Shown here in pieces: positions 1-9,202 of a DNA stretch of 64,000 nucleotides; position 1 is the first letter of the stretch; every line of letters begins with the position of its first letter. Both the position numbers and the translations under genes were made by a program. Source of the DNA: Bradyrhizobium pachyrhizi (GTDB lineage Bacteria; Pseudomonadota; Alphaproteobacteria; Rhizobiales; Xanthobacteraceae); assembly GCF_001189245.1 (NCBI RefSeq), contig NZ_LFIQ01000105.1, positions 55,683 to 119,682 on the forward strand, read 5' to 3'. The notes under the pieces are model-generated. The model worked only from the letters and a program-made list of their open reading frames with translations. It had not been told where the DNA came from and did not search any database.

Positions 1-276
1 CGGCCGCGGCGCCGGTGCCGCCCCGCCCGCCTTACGCTCGGCGGTCAACGCGATCATCGCGACGCTGACGCCGGGAATGGCGCGCACGGCGTTCTCGGCC
101 TGCGCGCGCACGCTCTCCCAGGCGCGGGCCTCCGCGGCATCGACATTGATCGAGAAGAACACCTTGCCGTCGGTGACCGTGATCGCCGACAGCACATTGG
201 CGTTGGTCAAGGCCGTGCCGCGTGGCGACATCACCTTGGCAAGGCAATCGAGAACCTGTTGCTGCGTCACGCTCAC
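1..276 (-). CDS. Mrp/ApbC-type iron-sulfur carrier ATPase, N-terminal part (cut by window start)
   Basis: This is the first 92 codons of a minus-strand gene that runs off the left edge. The product begins MSVTQQQVLDCLAKV and has the small alpha/beta domain (MIP18/DUF59) that precedes the P-loop ATPase domain in Mrp/ApbC/NBP35 proteins, ending in an Ala/Pro-rich linker. These proteins carry Fe-S clusters to target enzymes in the cytoplasm. The start is a GTG at 276 with AGGAG just upstream; the next ATG is well inside the conserved domain. The ATPase domain is outside the window, so the call rests on the N-terminal domain and linker. Confidence 0.72.
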   Translation of the reverse strand, partial: MSVTQQQVLDCLAKVMSPRGTALTNANVLSAITVTDGKVFFSINVDAAEARAWESVRAQAENAVRAIPGVSVAMIALTAERKAGGAAPAPRP

Positions 277-333
277 CGCGCATCTCCTGGAAAGTTCAAG
301 AGACCGACCCATAGAGCGTTGCAGCGCAAAAGG

Positions 334-771
334 CTACCTCGCTCCGACGTCGTCCCGCCGCTCGGCCGGCGCGGCCGAGCCGCCTTCCTTGGCGGCCTCG
401 TAGTTCAGCTCGATCATGACCCCGTTCGGGTCGTTGACGAAGATCTGCCAGAGATCGCCGCCGGGAACCTGGCGCGAGTCGAATTCCATCCCCTTGGACT
501 GAAGCCGCTGCCGCATCCCATCGAAGCCCTGGCTGGCAAAGGCGACGTGATGGACGACGCCCGAGTCGGGCTTTTGTGCCTCGTCGGTCGCCGAAATATC
601 GACCAGATGCACGACCGCCTTGCCTTCGCTGTACATCCACGCACCGGGGAACGCGAAGTTCGGCCGCGCGCCCTTTTCCAGGCCCAGAATGTCCTCATAG
701 AACCGCACCGTGGCGGAGAGATTCCGGGTCCGGATATTGAAATGATCGAGCACACCGACGCTCATGCCCAT
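334..771 (-). CDS. VOC-family (glyoxalase/dioxygenase fold) protein
   Basis: The protein is 145 residues and begins MGMSVGVLDHFNIRT. It shows the paired beta-alpha-beta-beta-beta pattern of the vicinal oxygen chelate fold: an N-terminal His (DHFNI), a central VVHHVAF and a C-terminal Glu in GVMIELNY, the usual metal-ligand positions. Members include glyoxalases, extradiol dioxygenases and epimerases; the substrate cannot be told here. The ATG at 771 is chosen over a longer open frame because GGGAG lies about 8 bases upstream. It is a monocistronic-looking gene between mrp and a divergent dehydrogenase. Confidence 0.8.
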   Translation of the reverse strand: MGMSVGVLDHFNIRTRNLSATVRFYEDILGLEKGARPNFAFPGAWMYSEGKAVVHLVDISATDEAQKPDSGVVHHVAFASQGFDGMRQRLQSKGMEFDSRQVPGGDLWQIFVNDPNGVMIELNYEAAKEGGSAAPAERRDDVGAR

Positions 772-971
772 GCGATACACTCCCTTTTTTGTGAAGTTCG
801 TTGGTGGGCCAATCCTAGCACAAAACCGCCTTCTGCCATCCCACCAAGGCCGTTGCCCTCCGCTGCACAGGGGGTATGGTGCGGCTCCTTCCATGGACGG
901 AATGCCCCGCCCGCCGCGAATTTGCCGGCAGGCGAAGGGCGATCACCACGGCAAATCACAAGGTAACAGAT

Positions 972-1844
972 ATGGCTAAAGTCGCTTTTCTCGGTCTCGG
1001 CGTGATGGGTTTCCCGATGGCGGGACACCTCGTGAAAAAAGGCGGCCATGAGGTCACCGTGTACAACCGGACCGCGGCGAAGGCGAAGGAATGGGCCGAC
1101 AAGTTCGGCGGCAAGACCGCGCCGACCCCGAAAGCCGCCGCCGAAGGCCAGGATTTCGTGATGTGCTGCGTCGGCAACGACAACGACCTGCGTTCGGTCA
1201 CGATCGGCCCCGACGGCGCCTTCGCCGGGATCAGGAAGGGCGCGACCTTCGTCGATCACACCACCGCCTCCGCCGAGGTCGCCCGCGAGCTCGACGCCGC
1301 CGCCACCAAGGCCGGCTTCAAATTCGTCGACGCGCCGGTGTCGGGCGGCCAGGCCGGCGCCGAGAACGGCGTGCTGACGGTGATGTGCGGCGGCAGCGAA
1401 GACGCCTATGCGGGCGCCGAGCCGATCATCACCGGCGCTTACGCGCGGATGTGCAAATTGCTCGGCCCGGCCGGCGCCGGCCAGCTCACCAAGATGGTCA
1501 ACCAGATCTGCATCGCAGGTCTGGTTCAGGGCCTGTCCGAGGGCATCCACTTCGCCAAGAAGAGCGGCCTCGACGTCGCCGCCGTGATCGAGACCATCTC
1601 CAAGGGCGCGGCGCAGTCCTGGCAGATGGAGAACCGCTACAAGACCATGAACGAGGGCAAGTACGATTTCGGCTTCGCGGTCGAGTGGATGCGCAAGGAC
1701 CTCTCGATTGCGCTGGCGGAAGCCCGCCGCAACGGCGCCACCCTGCCCGCCACCGCGCTGGTCGACCAGTTCTATGCCGAGGTCGAGAAGATGGGCGGCA
1801 AGCGCTGGGACACGTCGAGCCTGCTGGCCCGTCTGCAGCGGTAA
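972..1844 (+). CDS. NAD(P)-dependent beta-hydroxyacid dehydrogenase (3-hydroxyisobutyrate dehydrogenase family)
   Basis: The 290-residue protein opens with a Rossmann loop (GLGVMGFPMAG), then the family substrate-binding motif (DAPVSGGQAGAENG) near residues 118-131, and the catalytic lysine in LTKMVNQ around residue 170. Family members oxidise or reduce short beta-hydroxy acids such as 3-hydroxyisobutyrate, tartronate semialdehyde or succinic semialdehyde; nothing nearby fixes the substrate. The ATG at 972 follows AAGGTAAC and begins the conserved MAKVAFLGLG; the open frame extends upstream but without homology. A palindromic repeat follows the stop. Confidence 0.85.
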   Translation: MAKVAFLGLGVMGFPMAGHLVKKGGHEVTVYNRTAAKAKEWADKFGGKTAPTPKAAAEGQDFVMCCVGNDNDLRSVTIGPDGAFAGIRKGATFVDHTTASAEVARELDAAATKAGFKFVDAPVSGGQAGAENGVLTVMCGGSEDAYAGAEPIITGAYARMCKLLGPAGAGQLTKMVNQICIAGLVQGLSEGIHFAKKSGLDVAAVIETISKGAAQSWQMENRYKTMNEGKYDFGFAVEWMRKDLSIALAEARRNGATLPATALVDQFYAEVEKMGGKRWDTSSLLARLQR

Positions 1845-1857
1845 CACTTCCCACCAT

Positions 1858-1947
1858 CTCGTCATGCCCGGGCTTGTCCCGGGCATCCACGTCTTTGGAT
1901 CCAACGAGAAGCAAGACGTAAATGGCCGGGACAAGCCCGGCCATGAG
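1858..1947. repeat. Palindromic intergenic repeat, Bradyrhizobium type
   Basis: Two arms of about 35 bases are near-perfect inverted copies: the left reads CATGCCCGGGCTTGTCCCGG and the right reads back as CATGGCCGGGCTTGTCCCGG, with an AGACGT/ACGTCT inner step. They could fold into a long hairpin. Elements of this look are scattered between genes in Bradyrhizobium and relatives. It lies just after the dehydrogenase stop and may also end its transcript. Confidence 0.7.
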
Positions 1948-2131
1948 AACATGGCATTGTCAGACCCGGCGTGCGCATGTGCACCCGCCCTCGCACAACA
2001 GCGGGACCCCCGCGCAAAAGTTAATTTAACTTCCCGTTTACGCTTTTCCTTAGCTCTTTAAGGCAACGCTTAATGATTTAGCGTCACAGATAGACAATGC
2101 AAAAAGCCCGCGCGGTTCGTGGGCAGGATTT

Positions 2132-3748
<1,617 letters not shown>

Positions 3749-3781
3749 AGCATGTCGCGGAAGATCGTGACGCGGTTATCG

Positions 3782-3824
3782 CTAGAGCCCTTTCCGTTCC
3801 GATGGATTCGGAACGGGGCTCTAG
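3782..3824. repeat. Perfect-arm palindrome after the kinase (repeat/terminator-like)
   Basis: CTAGAGCCC at 3782 pairs with GGGCTCTAG at 3816-3824, and inside it CCGTTCCGAT pairs with ATtCGGAACGG, giving a long hairpin followed by ATTTTGG. It can serve as the kinase terminator. The same element type is dispersed in Bradyrhizobium intergenic DNA. Confidence 0.6.
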
Positions 3825-3838
3825 ATTTTGGTTCTGAC

Positions 3839-3882
3839 GCGTTTTCTTCACGCGAACCGGTATCCACTTCGCTCGAAAACGC
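3839..3882. repeat. Second intergenic inverted repeat
   Basis: GCGTTTTC and GAAAACGC arms enclose a stretch containing CCGGTATCCACTTCG, a phrase typical of a dispersed Bradyrhizobium intergenic element. It sits directly beside the palindrome at 3782-3824. No function is visible. Confidence 0.5.
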
Positions 3883-4004
3883 TTCGGCAATAAACCCAAG
3901 GCGTTCGCGCCAGGACCATGCTCGCGACAAAAAGCCGTGGCGTGATGCAGCATCCCACACCAGCCGGCTTGCACTGGCCGCCGAAACCGTTCAACACTTG
4001 AACA

Positions 4005-4208
4005 ATGAGCTCAGAGACGCCGTGTATCGCAGTCTGCATGATGGACCCCAGGACGAAGCTCTGCTTCGGCTGTGGCCGCACGCTCCCGGAGATCGCGCGC
4101 TGGCACAAGATGGACCGCGCGGAGCGGCTGTCGGTGATGGCGACGCTGCCGGCGCGCATGGCCGAGGCTGGGCTCGAGCGCATGGAGCCGCGTCCGAAGC
4201 GCGCGTGA
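4005..4208 (+). CDS. DUF1289 family small cysteine protein
   Basis: The 67-residue protein begins MSSETPCIAVCMMDP and carries four closely spaced cysteines (C-x3-C and C-x2-C in LCFGCGRT), the hallmark of DUF1289. Proteins of this family probably bind a metal or cluster; no biochemical role is firmly known. It lies 25 bases before the protease gene on the same strand and may be co-transcribed with it. The ribosome site is weak, but the N-terminal motif fixes the start. Confidence 0.82.
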   Translation: MSSETPCIAVCMMDPRTKLCFGCGRTLPEIARWHKMDRAERLSVMATLPARMAEAGLERMEPRPKRA

Positions 4209-4233
4209 TCGGCGCTGCGGCGGGAGTTGCGCC

Positions 4234-4824
4234 GTGACCCGTATCCTCCTCGTCATCGTGCTGCTGATGGCAACCGCCGGCGCCGTTGTTGCCTACGGCG
4301 ACCCCGAGCAGATCGCCCGCGCCAGGGAGAATCTGACCCAGATCTTCGGCCGCAGCATCACCGCCTCAGCCTCGACCTCCAGCTCCGCCCCCGCGGTGCA
4401 GATCGCGCGCGGCCAGGGCGGCGAGTTCGCGTTCCGCGCTAAGATCAACGGCGTCAGCGCCCCAATGGTGATCGACACCGGCGCGACTTCGGTCGTGCTG
4501 ACCTGGGAAACCGCGAAAGCGATCGGGCTGCCGATCGATATGCTCGAATACAATGTCGACCTCGAGACCGCCGGCGGTCACACCAAGGCGGCGCGGCTGA
4601 CGCTCGACCGGCTCGCGGTCGGCAAGCTGGTCGAGAAATCGGTGCCGGCGCTGGTGGTGCAGCGCGGGCAGATGAAGACCAACCTGCTCGGCATGAGCTT
4701 CCTCGACCGGCTCGAGAGCTGGGGCGTTCGCGCCGACACACTGAGCCTGACCGGCTACCCCGACGTCACCGGCAGCATCAGCACCTCAAGCCGCCACCGG
4801 CGCGCGCGCACGGCCGTCGACTAG
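4234..4824 (+). CDS. Retropepsin-like aspartic protease (TIGR02281 / clan AA)
   Basis: This 196-residue protein has an N-terminal hydrophobic helix (residues 3-20), a Ser/Ala-rich linker, then one retropepsin-like domain with the catalytic motif DTGAT at residues 81-85 and the flap/second motif NLLGMSFLDRL. Single-domain members work as dimers. The membrane anchor puts the protease domain in the periplasm. The start is the GTG at 4234. The GCC-rich end (about the last 15 residues) is not conserved in the family. The protease substrate is unknown. Confidence 0.82.
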   Translation: MTRILLVIVLLMATAGAVVAYGDPEQIARARENLTQIFGRSITASASTSSSAPAVQIARGQGGEFAFRAKINGVSAPMVIDTGATSVVLTWETAKAIGLPIDMLEYNVDLETAGGHTKAARLTLDRLAVGKLVEKSVPALVVQRGQMKTNLLGMSFLDRLESWGVRADTLSLTGYPDVTGSISTSSRHRRARTAVD

Positions 4825-4846
4825 CGCGACGGCGCCTGCCCCACCG

Positions 4847-5137
4847 CTATCGATCGTCGTCGTGGATCGACGACGGGTGCCGGCACAGCGGCGTGACCTC
4901 GATCTCCATGAACGGAAACAGCGGCAGGCTGGACAGGATGTCGTGCAATTCCTGCGCGCCGGACACGTCGAAGATGCTGACATTGGCGTAGCGCCCCGCC
5001 ACCCGCCACAGATGGCGCCAGGCCCCCGTACGCTGCAGCTCCATGGCGCGGACGCGTTCCGCAGCCTTCAGCGCGTCGACCTTCTCGACCGGGAGATCGT
5101 GCGGAATCCGCACATCCATTTCGACGTGGAACAGCAT
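4847..5137 (-). CDS. catC: Muconolactone delta-isomerase
   Basis: The 96-residue protein begins MLFHVEMDVRIP and matches CatC in length and pattern (the LWRVAGRYANVSIFDV core and the PLFPFMEIEVTPL strand near the end). CatC converts muconolactone to 3-oxoadipate enol-lactone in the ortho branch of catechol breakdown, acting as a cytoplasmic decamer. It lies downstream of the monooxygenase gene on the same strand, separated by an 87-base gap holding a strong hairpin, while catA and catB are on the divergent transcript. No catD or pca gene is present here, so the pathway must be finished elsewhere. Confidence 0.9.
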   Translation of the reverse strand: MLFHVEMDVRIPHDLPVEKVDALKAAERVRAMELQRTGAWRHLWRVAGRYANVSIFDVSGAQELHDILSSLPLFPFMEIEVTPLCRHPSSIHDDDR

Positions 5138-5174
5138 GACAAGTGAACTCCTTCTACGACAAGATGGAACGGCG

Positions 5175-5204
5175 TGGAGCCGCCACGCAACTGTGGCGGC
5201 TCCA
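5175..5204. terminator. Strong hairpin between monooxygenase and catC
   Basis: TGGAGCCGCCAC pairs perfectly with GTGGCGGCTCCA over 12 bases with a 6-base loop. It lies between the stop of the monooxygenase (5225) and the start of catC (5137), both read leftward. There is no T tract on either strand, so it may reduce rather than stop read-through, or stabilise the upstream message. Confidence 0.55.
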
Positions 5205-5224
5205 TTGATCCGTCTAACAGATCG

Positions 5225-6802
5225 TCAGCCCTGCACCAAACCGCGGCTGACGAGGTTGATGTCGTCGGGGTTGACGAGGTCCTTCGCCGTCCAACCGGAG
5301 ACGTCGTAGTCGCTCATGCAATTGCGGACGAAATCCTGCATGGCGCCGAGGTCGCCGGTGGCGCTCGCGGCCATCAGCGTCTCGACGCGCAGGTTCTCGT
5401 AATTGCCCGCATAGTTGCGCTCGTAGAGCTCATGCCGGCCGCCGAACTCGGAGCCGACCGCGTCCCAGAGCAGCTTCAGCAGCTTGATCCGGTCGATCGC
5501 GGCATAGCCGTTGGAGCCGCGCACGAAGCGGTCGAGATACGGCCGGATGGCCTCGCTCTCCAGATCGGCCGAGCTCGACGGCAGATAGATCAGGCCGCTC
5601 GCCACATGACGCTCGATCAATTCCTTGATCCGCGGATAGGCCATCGGCGCGAACACGCGATAGGCCAGCCCGTAGTTCAGGTTGGGCAGGTTGTAGCCAT
5701 CGGTTCCCTGCCAGGCGATCGGCGACTTCACCATCGCGTCGGCAATGCCGTGGAATAGATTGCGCCAGGCAATCACCTCGCCCACCGCCGTCTGCACGCC
5801 GCGGAAGTCCTTTGACCCGGTCGCCTCGACCGCCATCGAGAACAGGCCGGCGATGAAGTCGAGCTTGATGGCAAGCCGCGTCACACCGTGCAGCGTAAAC
5901 CGCGGGATGAAGCCCGAGGCCGGGAAGAACTGGTTGATCTTGTCGACGTCGCCATAGATGAAGACATTCTCCCAAGGCACCAGCACCTTGTCGAACACGA
6001 GGATCGAGTCGTTCTCGTCGAAGCGGCTGGACAGCGGATAGTCGAACGGCGAGCCGGTCGCCGCCGCGGTGAATTCGTAGGACGAGCGGGCAATCAGCTT
6101 GATGCCCTTGGCATCCATCGGCGCCGTGAAGATCAGCGCAAACGACTTGTCCTTGATCGGAATGCCGTAGTGGGCGATGAAATTGTAGTGCGTCAGCGCC
6201 GAGCCGGTCGCCACCACCTTCGCGCCCGACACGATCAGGCCGGCGTCGGTCTCCTTTTCGACATGCATGAAGACGTCGCGCACCTCCTCGATGGCGCGGT
6301 CGCGATCGATCGGCGGATTGACGATGGCGTGATTCCAGAAGTCCAGACGCTCCTGGGTCCGGGCGTACCACTTTTTCGCATTGCCGGCGTAATCGCCATA
6401 GAAGCTTGAATTCGCTCCCAGCGTGCCGAGGAACGACGCCTTGTAGTCCGGCGAGCGGCCCATCCAGCCGAACGCAACCTTCTGCAATTCGGCGATCGCA
6501 TCGCGGCCCTTGACGAGGTCGTCGGCCGTTTTCGAGCCGAGGAAGAACGGATGGGTCAGCTGTCCCGAGCCGGTGTCGGTCAGGACGCCGATCTGATCCT
6601 TCTTCTCATGGAAGCGATCATACCAGCGCGCCACCATCCGCGCTGAATTGCGGAAGGCAGGATGCTGGGTGACGTTCTTGACGCGCTCGCCGTAGATGTA
6701 GATTTCCCGGCCGTCCTGGATGCTGTCCAGGAATTCCGCACCGGTATAGACGCTGGTGGTTGACGCTGGCACGTCGGCCCGCAGGGCAGCTGCTGTAGTC
6801 AT
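5225..6802 (-). CDS. HpaB-family FADH2-dependent aromatic monooxygenase (phenol/4-hydroxyphenylacetate hydroxylase type)
   Basis: The 525-residue protein has the HpaB layout: an N-terminal helical part ([22 protein letters not shown]), a middle beta domain ([23 protein letters not shown]) and a C-terminal four-helix dimerisation domain. These enzymes use FADH2 delivered by a separate reductase to add one oxygen ortho to a phenolic hydroxyl. Because a flavin reductase and catechol 1,2-dioxygenase are encoded on the divergent transcript, the likely reaction is phenol (or a simple phenol) to catechol. The start at 6802 has GGAGGAGAAACCC before ATG. A 253-base divergent promoter region separates it from the FAD synthetase gene. 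Confidence 0.88.
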   Translation of the reverse strand: MTTAAALRADVPASTTSVYTGAEFLDSIQDGREIYIYGERVKNVTQHPAFRNSARMVARWYDRFHEKKDQIGVLTDTGSGQLTHPFFLGSKTADDLVKGRDAIAELQKVAFGWMGRSPDYKASFLGTLGANSSFYGDYAGNAKKWYARTQERLDFWNHAIVNPPIDRDRAIEEVRDVFMHVEKETDAGLIVSGAKVVATGSALTHYNFIAHYGIPIKDKSFALIFTAPMDAKGIKLIARSSYEFTAAATGSPFDYPLSSRFDENDSILVFDKVLVPWENVFIYGDVDKINQFFPASGFIPRFTLHGVTRLAIKLDFIAGLFSMAVEATGSKDFRGVQTAVGEVIAWRNLFHGIADAMVKSPIAWQGTDGYNLPNLNYGLAYRVFAPMAYPRIKELIERHVASGLIYLPSSSADLESEAIRPYLDRFVRGSNGYAAIDRIKLLKLLWDAVGSEFGGRHELYERNYAGNYENLRVETLMAASATGDLGAMQDFVRNCMSDYDVSGWTAKDLVNPDDINLVSRGLVQG

Positions 6803-6930
6803 GGGTTTCTCCTCCGCTTGTGTCGTTGGACCGGCGGCGCTTGCCGCACCGGCCCTAAGACCATCTCGTCACGCTCTTGGACGGCGTGACATCGGAGGAA
6901 ACGCTACGCGCTCACCCGGAGCGGGCGAAA

Positions 6931-6946
6931 GGTATCACACCATACC
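6931..6946. promoter_or_regulatory. Candidate LysR-type site in divergent promoter region
   Basis: GGTAT and ATACC form an inverted repeat with a 6-base spacer between the divergent monooxygenase and FAD synthetase genes. The LysR regulator encoded at 10568 is the natural candidate to bind here. The arms are short, so this is only suggestive. Confidence 0.3.
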
Positions 6947-7055
6947 GCGCAGACCGGCCCGGCTCGGGCTATGACTCGATAGCACGGACCGGACGGCAAG
7001 GATCGTTCGGCCGGCGCAACGCCGCAGCTAATGCAGCACGGCAAGGGAGCGAACC

Positions 7056-7673
7056 ATGGGCAAGGGTTTTGACAGCAGCGCTGTCGCTTTCCATCGCGAT
7101 GGGGAATTGGCCCTCGACGCCTGTGTCGTGACCATCGGCGCATTTGACGGCGTCCACCGCGGCCATCAGGAACTGCTGCGGCAGACCATCGCGGCAGCGC
7201 GGCGCCGCGGCATTGCAGCCGTGGTCTACACCTTTGATCCGCCACCAAAAGTGTATTTCGGCCAGGCCGAGCCGCTGATCTCGCTTCGCGAAAAGCTGGA
7301 GCGCATCGCAACATTCGCGCCTGACCACGTCGTCGTCGCCGATTTCAACCAGATCTACGTCCGGCGCACCGCGCTCGATTTCCTCACCGAATTGCAGCTT
7401 CTGCGACCACGCGAAGTCATCGTCGGCGAGGATTTCCGCTTCGGGTCCTGCAAGGGCGGCACCGCCCTGCTGCTGCGGCAGCACTTCAACACCCGCATCC
7501 TGCCGCCGGTGCGCTGCGGCAATGGCGAGATCGTCTCCAGCAGCCGGATTCGCGCCTTGCGACGATCCGGCCTTGCCGCCGCCGCGGCGACGCTGGAAAA
7601 CTGGCGAGATATCGTGACCGCGCCACCGGCCAACCGATCCGGTTTGGCCCAACTCGAGGTCGCAAGCCAATGA
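7056..7673 (+). CDS. Stand-alone FAD synthetase (RibF N-terminal domain only)
   Basis: This 205-residue protein carries the nucleotidyltransferase motif of RibF (GAFDGVHRGH, residues 28-37) and the SSSRIR motif at 161-166, which bind ATP and FMN and make FAD from FMN. Bacterial RibF is normally about 310 residues because a riboflavin kinase domain follows; here the protein stops soon after the first domain. The stop overlaps the next start (ATGA at 7670), tying it to the flavin reductase. It probably tops up FAD for the two-component monooxygenase. An AAGGGAG site precedes ATG 7056. The family call is secure; the supply role is inferred from context. Confidence 0.8.
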   Translation: MGKGFDSSAVAFHRDGELALDACVVTIGAFDGVHRGHQELLRQTIAAARRRGIAAVVYTFDPPPKVYFGQAEPLISLREKLERIATFAPDHVVVADFNQIYVRRTALDFLTELQLLRPREVIVGEDFRFGSCKGGTALLLRQHFNTRILPPVRCGNGEIVSSSRIRALRRSGLAAAAATLENWRDIVTAPPANRSGLAQLEVASQ

Positions 7674-8194
7674 CCGCCATCGATCCGCGAGAGTTGCGCA
7701 ATGCCTGTGGCCAGTTCGGCACCGGCGTCACCATCATCACGACGCATTGCGAGGGCCGCGATCACGGCATGACGGCCAACGCCTTCATGTCGGTCTCGCT
7801 CGATCCGCCGCTGGTCGCGATCTCGATCGCGAAAAGCGCGAAGATGCTGTGCAACATCCAGAAGACCGGCCGCTTTGCGGTCAGCATCCTCGCCGAGGGC
7901 ATGGAGGATTTCGCCTGGCATTTCGCCGGCAAGCCAAGGCTCGACCTCTGCAACGTCTTCGAGCGCCGCAATGACCTGCCTGTGATCGCCAGCGCGGCGG
8001 CATACTTCGTGACTGATCTCGCCGATGAGATCGTCGCCGGAGACCACACGATCTTCCTCGGCCAGGTCCGCGAGATGTCGCTGGAGCCCAGCAAGAAGCC
8101 GCTGCTGTTCTTCCGCGGTCGCTTCGGCGGCCTTGCCGACCCGCACCCCGCGCCCGTGACGCTGGAGAATGCCGCTTACGAATTTGTCTGGTGA
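7670..8194 (+). CDS. Flavin reductase (HpaC/FRP-like), partner of the monooxygenase
   Basis: The 174-residue protein begins MTAIDPRELRNACGQFGTGVTI and contains GMTANAFMSVSLDPPLVAISI, the flavin-binding core of the HpaC/DIM6 reductase family, with a length typical of the family. It uses NAD(P)H to reduce flavin, which diffuses to the HpaB-type oxygenase encoded divergently. The start overlaps the FAD synthetase stop by four bases, so translation is probably coupled. A 71-base gap leads to catA. Confidence 0.87.
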   Translation: MTAIDPRELRNACGQFGTGVTIITTHCEGRDHGMTANAFMSVSLDPPLVAISIAKSAKMLCNIQKTGRFAVSILAEGMEDFAWHFAGKPRLDLCNVFERRNDLPVIASAAAYFVTDLADEIVAGDHTIFLGQVREMSLEPSKKPLLFFRGRFGGLADPHPAPVTLENAAYEFVW

Positions 8195-8265
8195 GGCCAG
8201 CAACCGATATTCCCGAAAACGGGGATGCAAGTTTGAGCAAACTGCAAGAAAAGGAGGAAACGACC

Positions 8266-9135
8266 ATGCTGAACGTCAACAAGGACACCATCACCGACCA
8301 CGTGATCGCCGCGCTCTCGAAGGACATTCCGGATCGCAACCGTCAGATCATGACAAGCCTGATCCGCCACATGCACGACTTCTGCAAGGAGGTCGACCTG
8401 ACTTTCGCCGAGTGGTTCGCCGCATGCGAATTCCTGCGCCGCGCGGGCGACATCTCGGACGAGAAGCGCAACGAGTTCATCCTGATCGCCGACATCCTCG
8501 GCGTCGAGGTGCTGGTCGACATGCTCGATCACCGGGTCACCGACGGCGAGAGCGAGTCGACCGTGCTCGGGCCGTTCTACCGGGAAAACCCGCCGGTGCT
8601 GCCCAAGGGCGCCTCCATCATCAAGAAGACCTTCGACAACGCGCAGACCGTCAAGGTCTCAGGGCGCATCAGCGACACGGCGGGGCGACCGATCGAGGGC
8701 GTCACGATCGACGTCTGGGAAGACGCGCCGAACGGCCTCTACGACCTGCAGGATCCGGAACAGCCGGCCTACAATCTGCGCGGACGCTTCACGACCGACG
8801 CCAACGGCGAATATGCCTTCGTGGCGCTCCGCCCCGAGCCCTACCCGATCCCCTATGACGGCGCCGGCGGCGAGCTGCTGAAATATATGGGCCACCATCC
8901 CTGGCGTCCGGGCCACATCCATTTCATGCTTGCGAAGGACGGATATCAATCGCTGATCTCGCAGATCTACGATTCCGAGACCAAGTACCTCGACAACGAC
9001 TCGGTGTTCGCCGTGAAGCAGAGCCTGATCGGCAAGTTCGCCAAGGCCCCCGCCGGCGCCGACACCGATCTGGTTCTCAACTTCGACTTCAAGCTCAAGA
9101 AAGCCGCTGTCGAACGGCTCGTCGCAGCCGAGTAG
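8266..9135 (+). CDS. catA: Intradiol catechol 1,2-dioxygenase
   Basis: The 289-residue protein has an N-terminal helical dimerisation region (1-100) and a beta-sandwich catalytic domain. The four ferric-iron ligands are visible by spacing: Tyr159 (WEDAPNGLYD), Tyr193 (EPYPIPYDG), His217 and His219 (RPGHIHF). It splits catechol between its hydroxyls to cis,cis-muconate. Hydroxyquinol dioxygenases look similar, but catB and catC next door favour catechol. ATG 8266 has AAGGAGG at a good distance; the open frame reaches back to overlap the reductase, but that extension has no homology. Confidence 0.88.
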   Translation: MLNVNKDTITDHVIAALSKDIPDRNRQIMTSLIRHMHDFCKEVDLTFAEWFAACEFLRRAGDISDEKRNEFILIADILGVEVLVDMLDHRVTDGESESTVLGPFYRENPPVLPKGASIIKKTFDNAQTVKVSGRISDTAGRPIEGVTIDVWEDAPNGLYDLQDPEQPAYNLRGRFTTDANGEYAFVALRPEPYPIPYDGAGGELLKYMGHHPWRPGHIHFMLAKDGYQSLISQIYDSETKYLDNDSVFAVKQSLIGKFAKAPAGADTDLVLNFDFKLKKAAVERLVAAE

Positions 9136-9202
9136 TACCCGTTACGTCCTGCCAGGCCCATCAGCCTGGCAGGGCTCACTGTGAACTGACCTGCGAGGAC
9201 AT

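Noticed and set aside
762..1952. Minus-strand open frame of 396 codons opposite the dehydrogenase
   Set aside because: It is antisense to a well-conserved gene, has no recognisable motif and runs through the palindromic repeat.
2106..2124. GCCCGCG/CGTGGGC hairpin with T-run on the minus strand, read as a terminator
   Set aside because: No minus-strand gene ends there; it lies in the leader of the kinase gene and the stem has a G-U pair.
8266..9135. Calling the dioxygenase hydroxyquinol 1,2-dioxygenase
   Set aside because: The fold is shared, but catB and catC beside it and the absence of maleylacetate reductase favour catechol.
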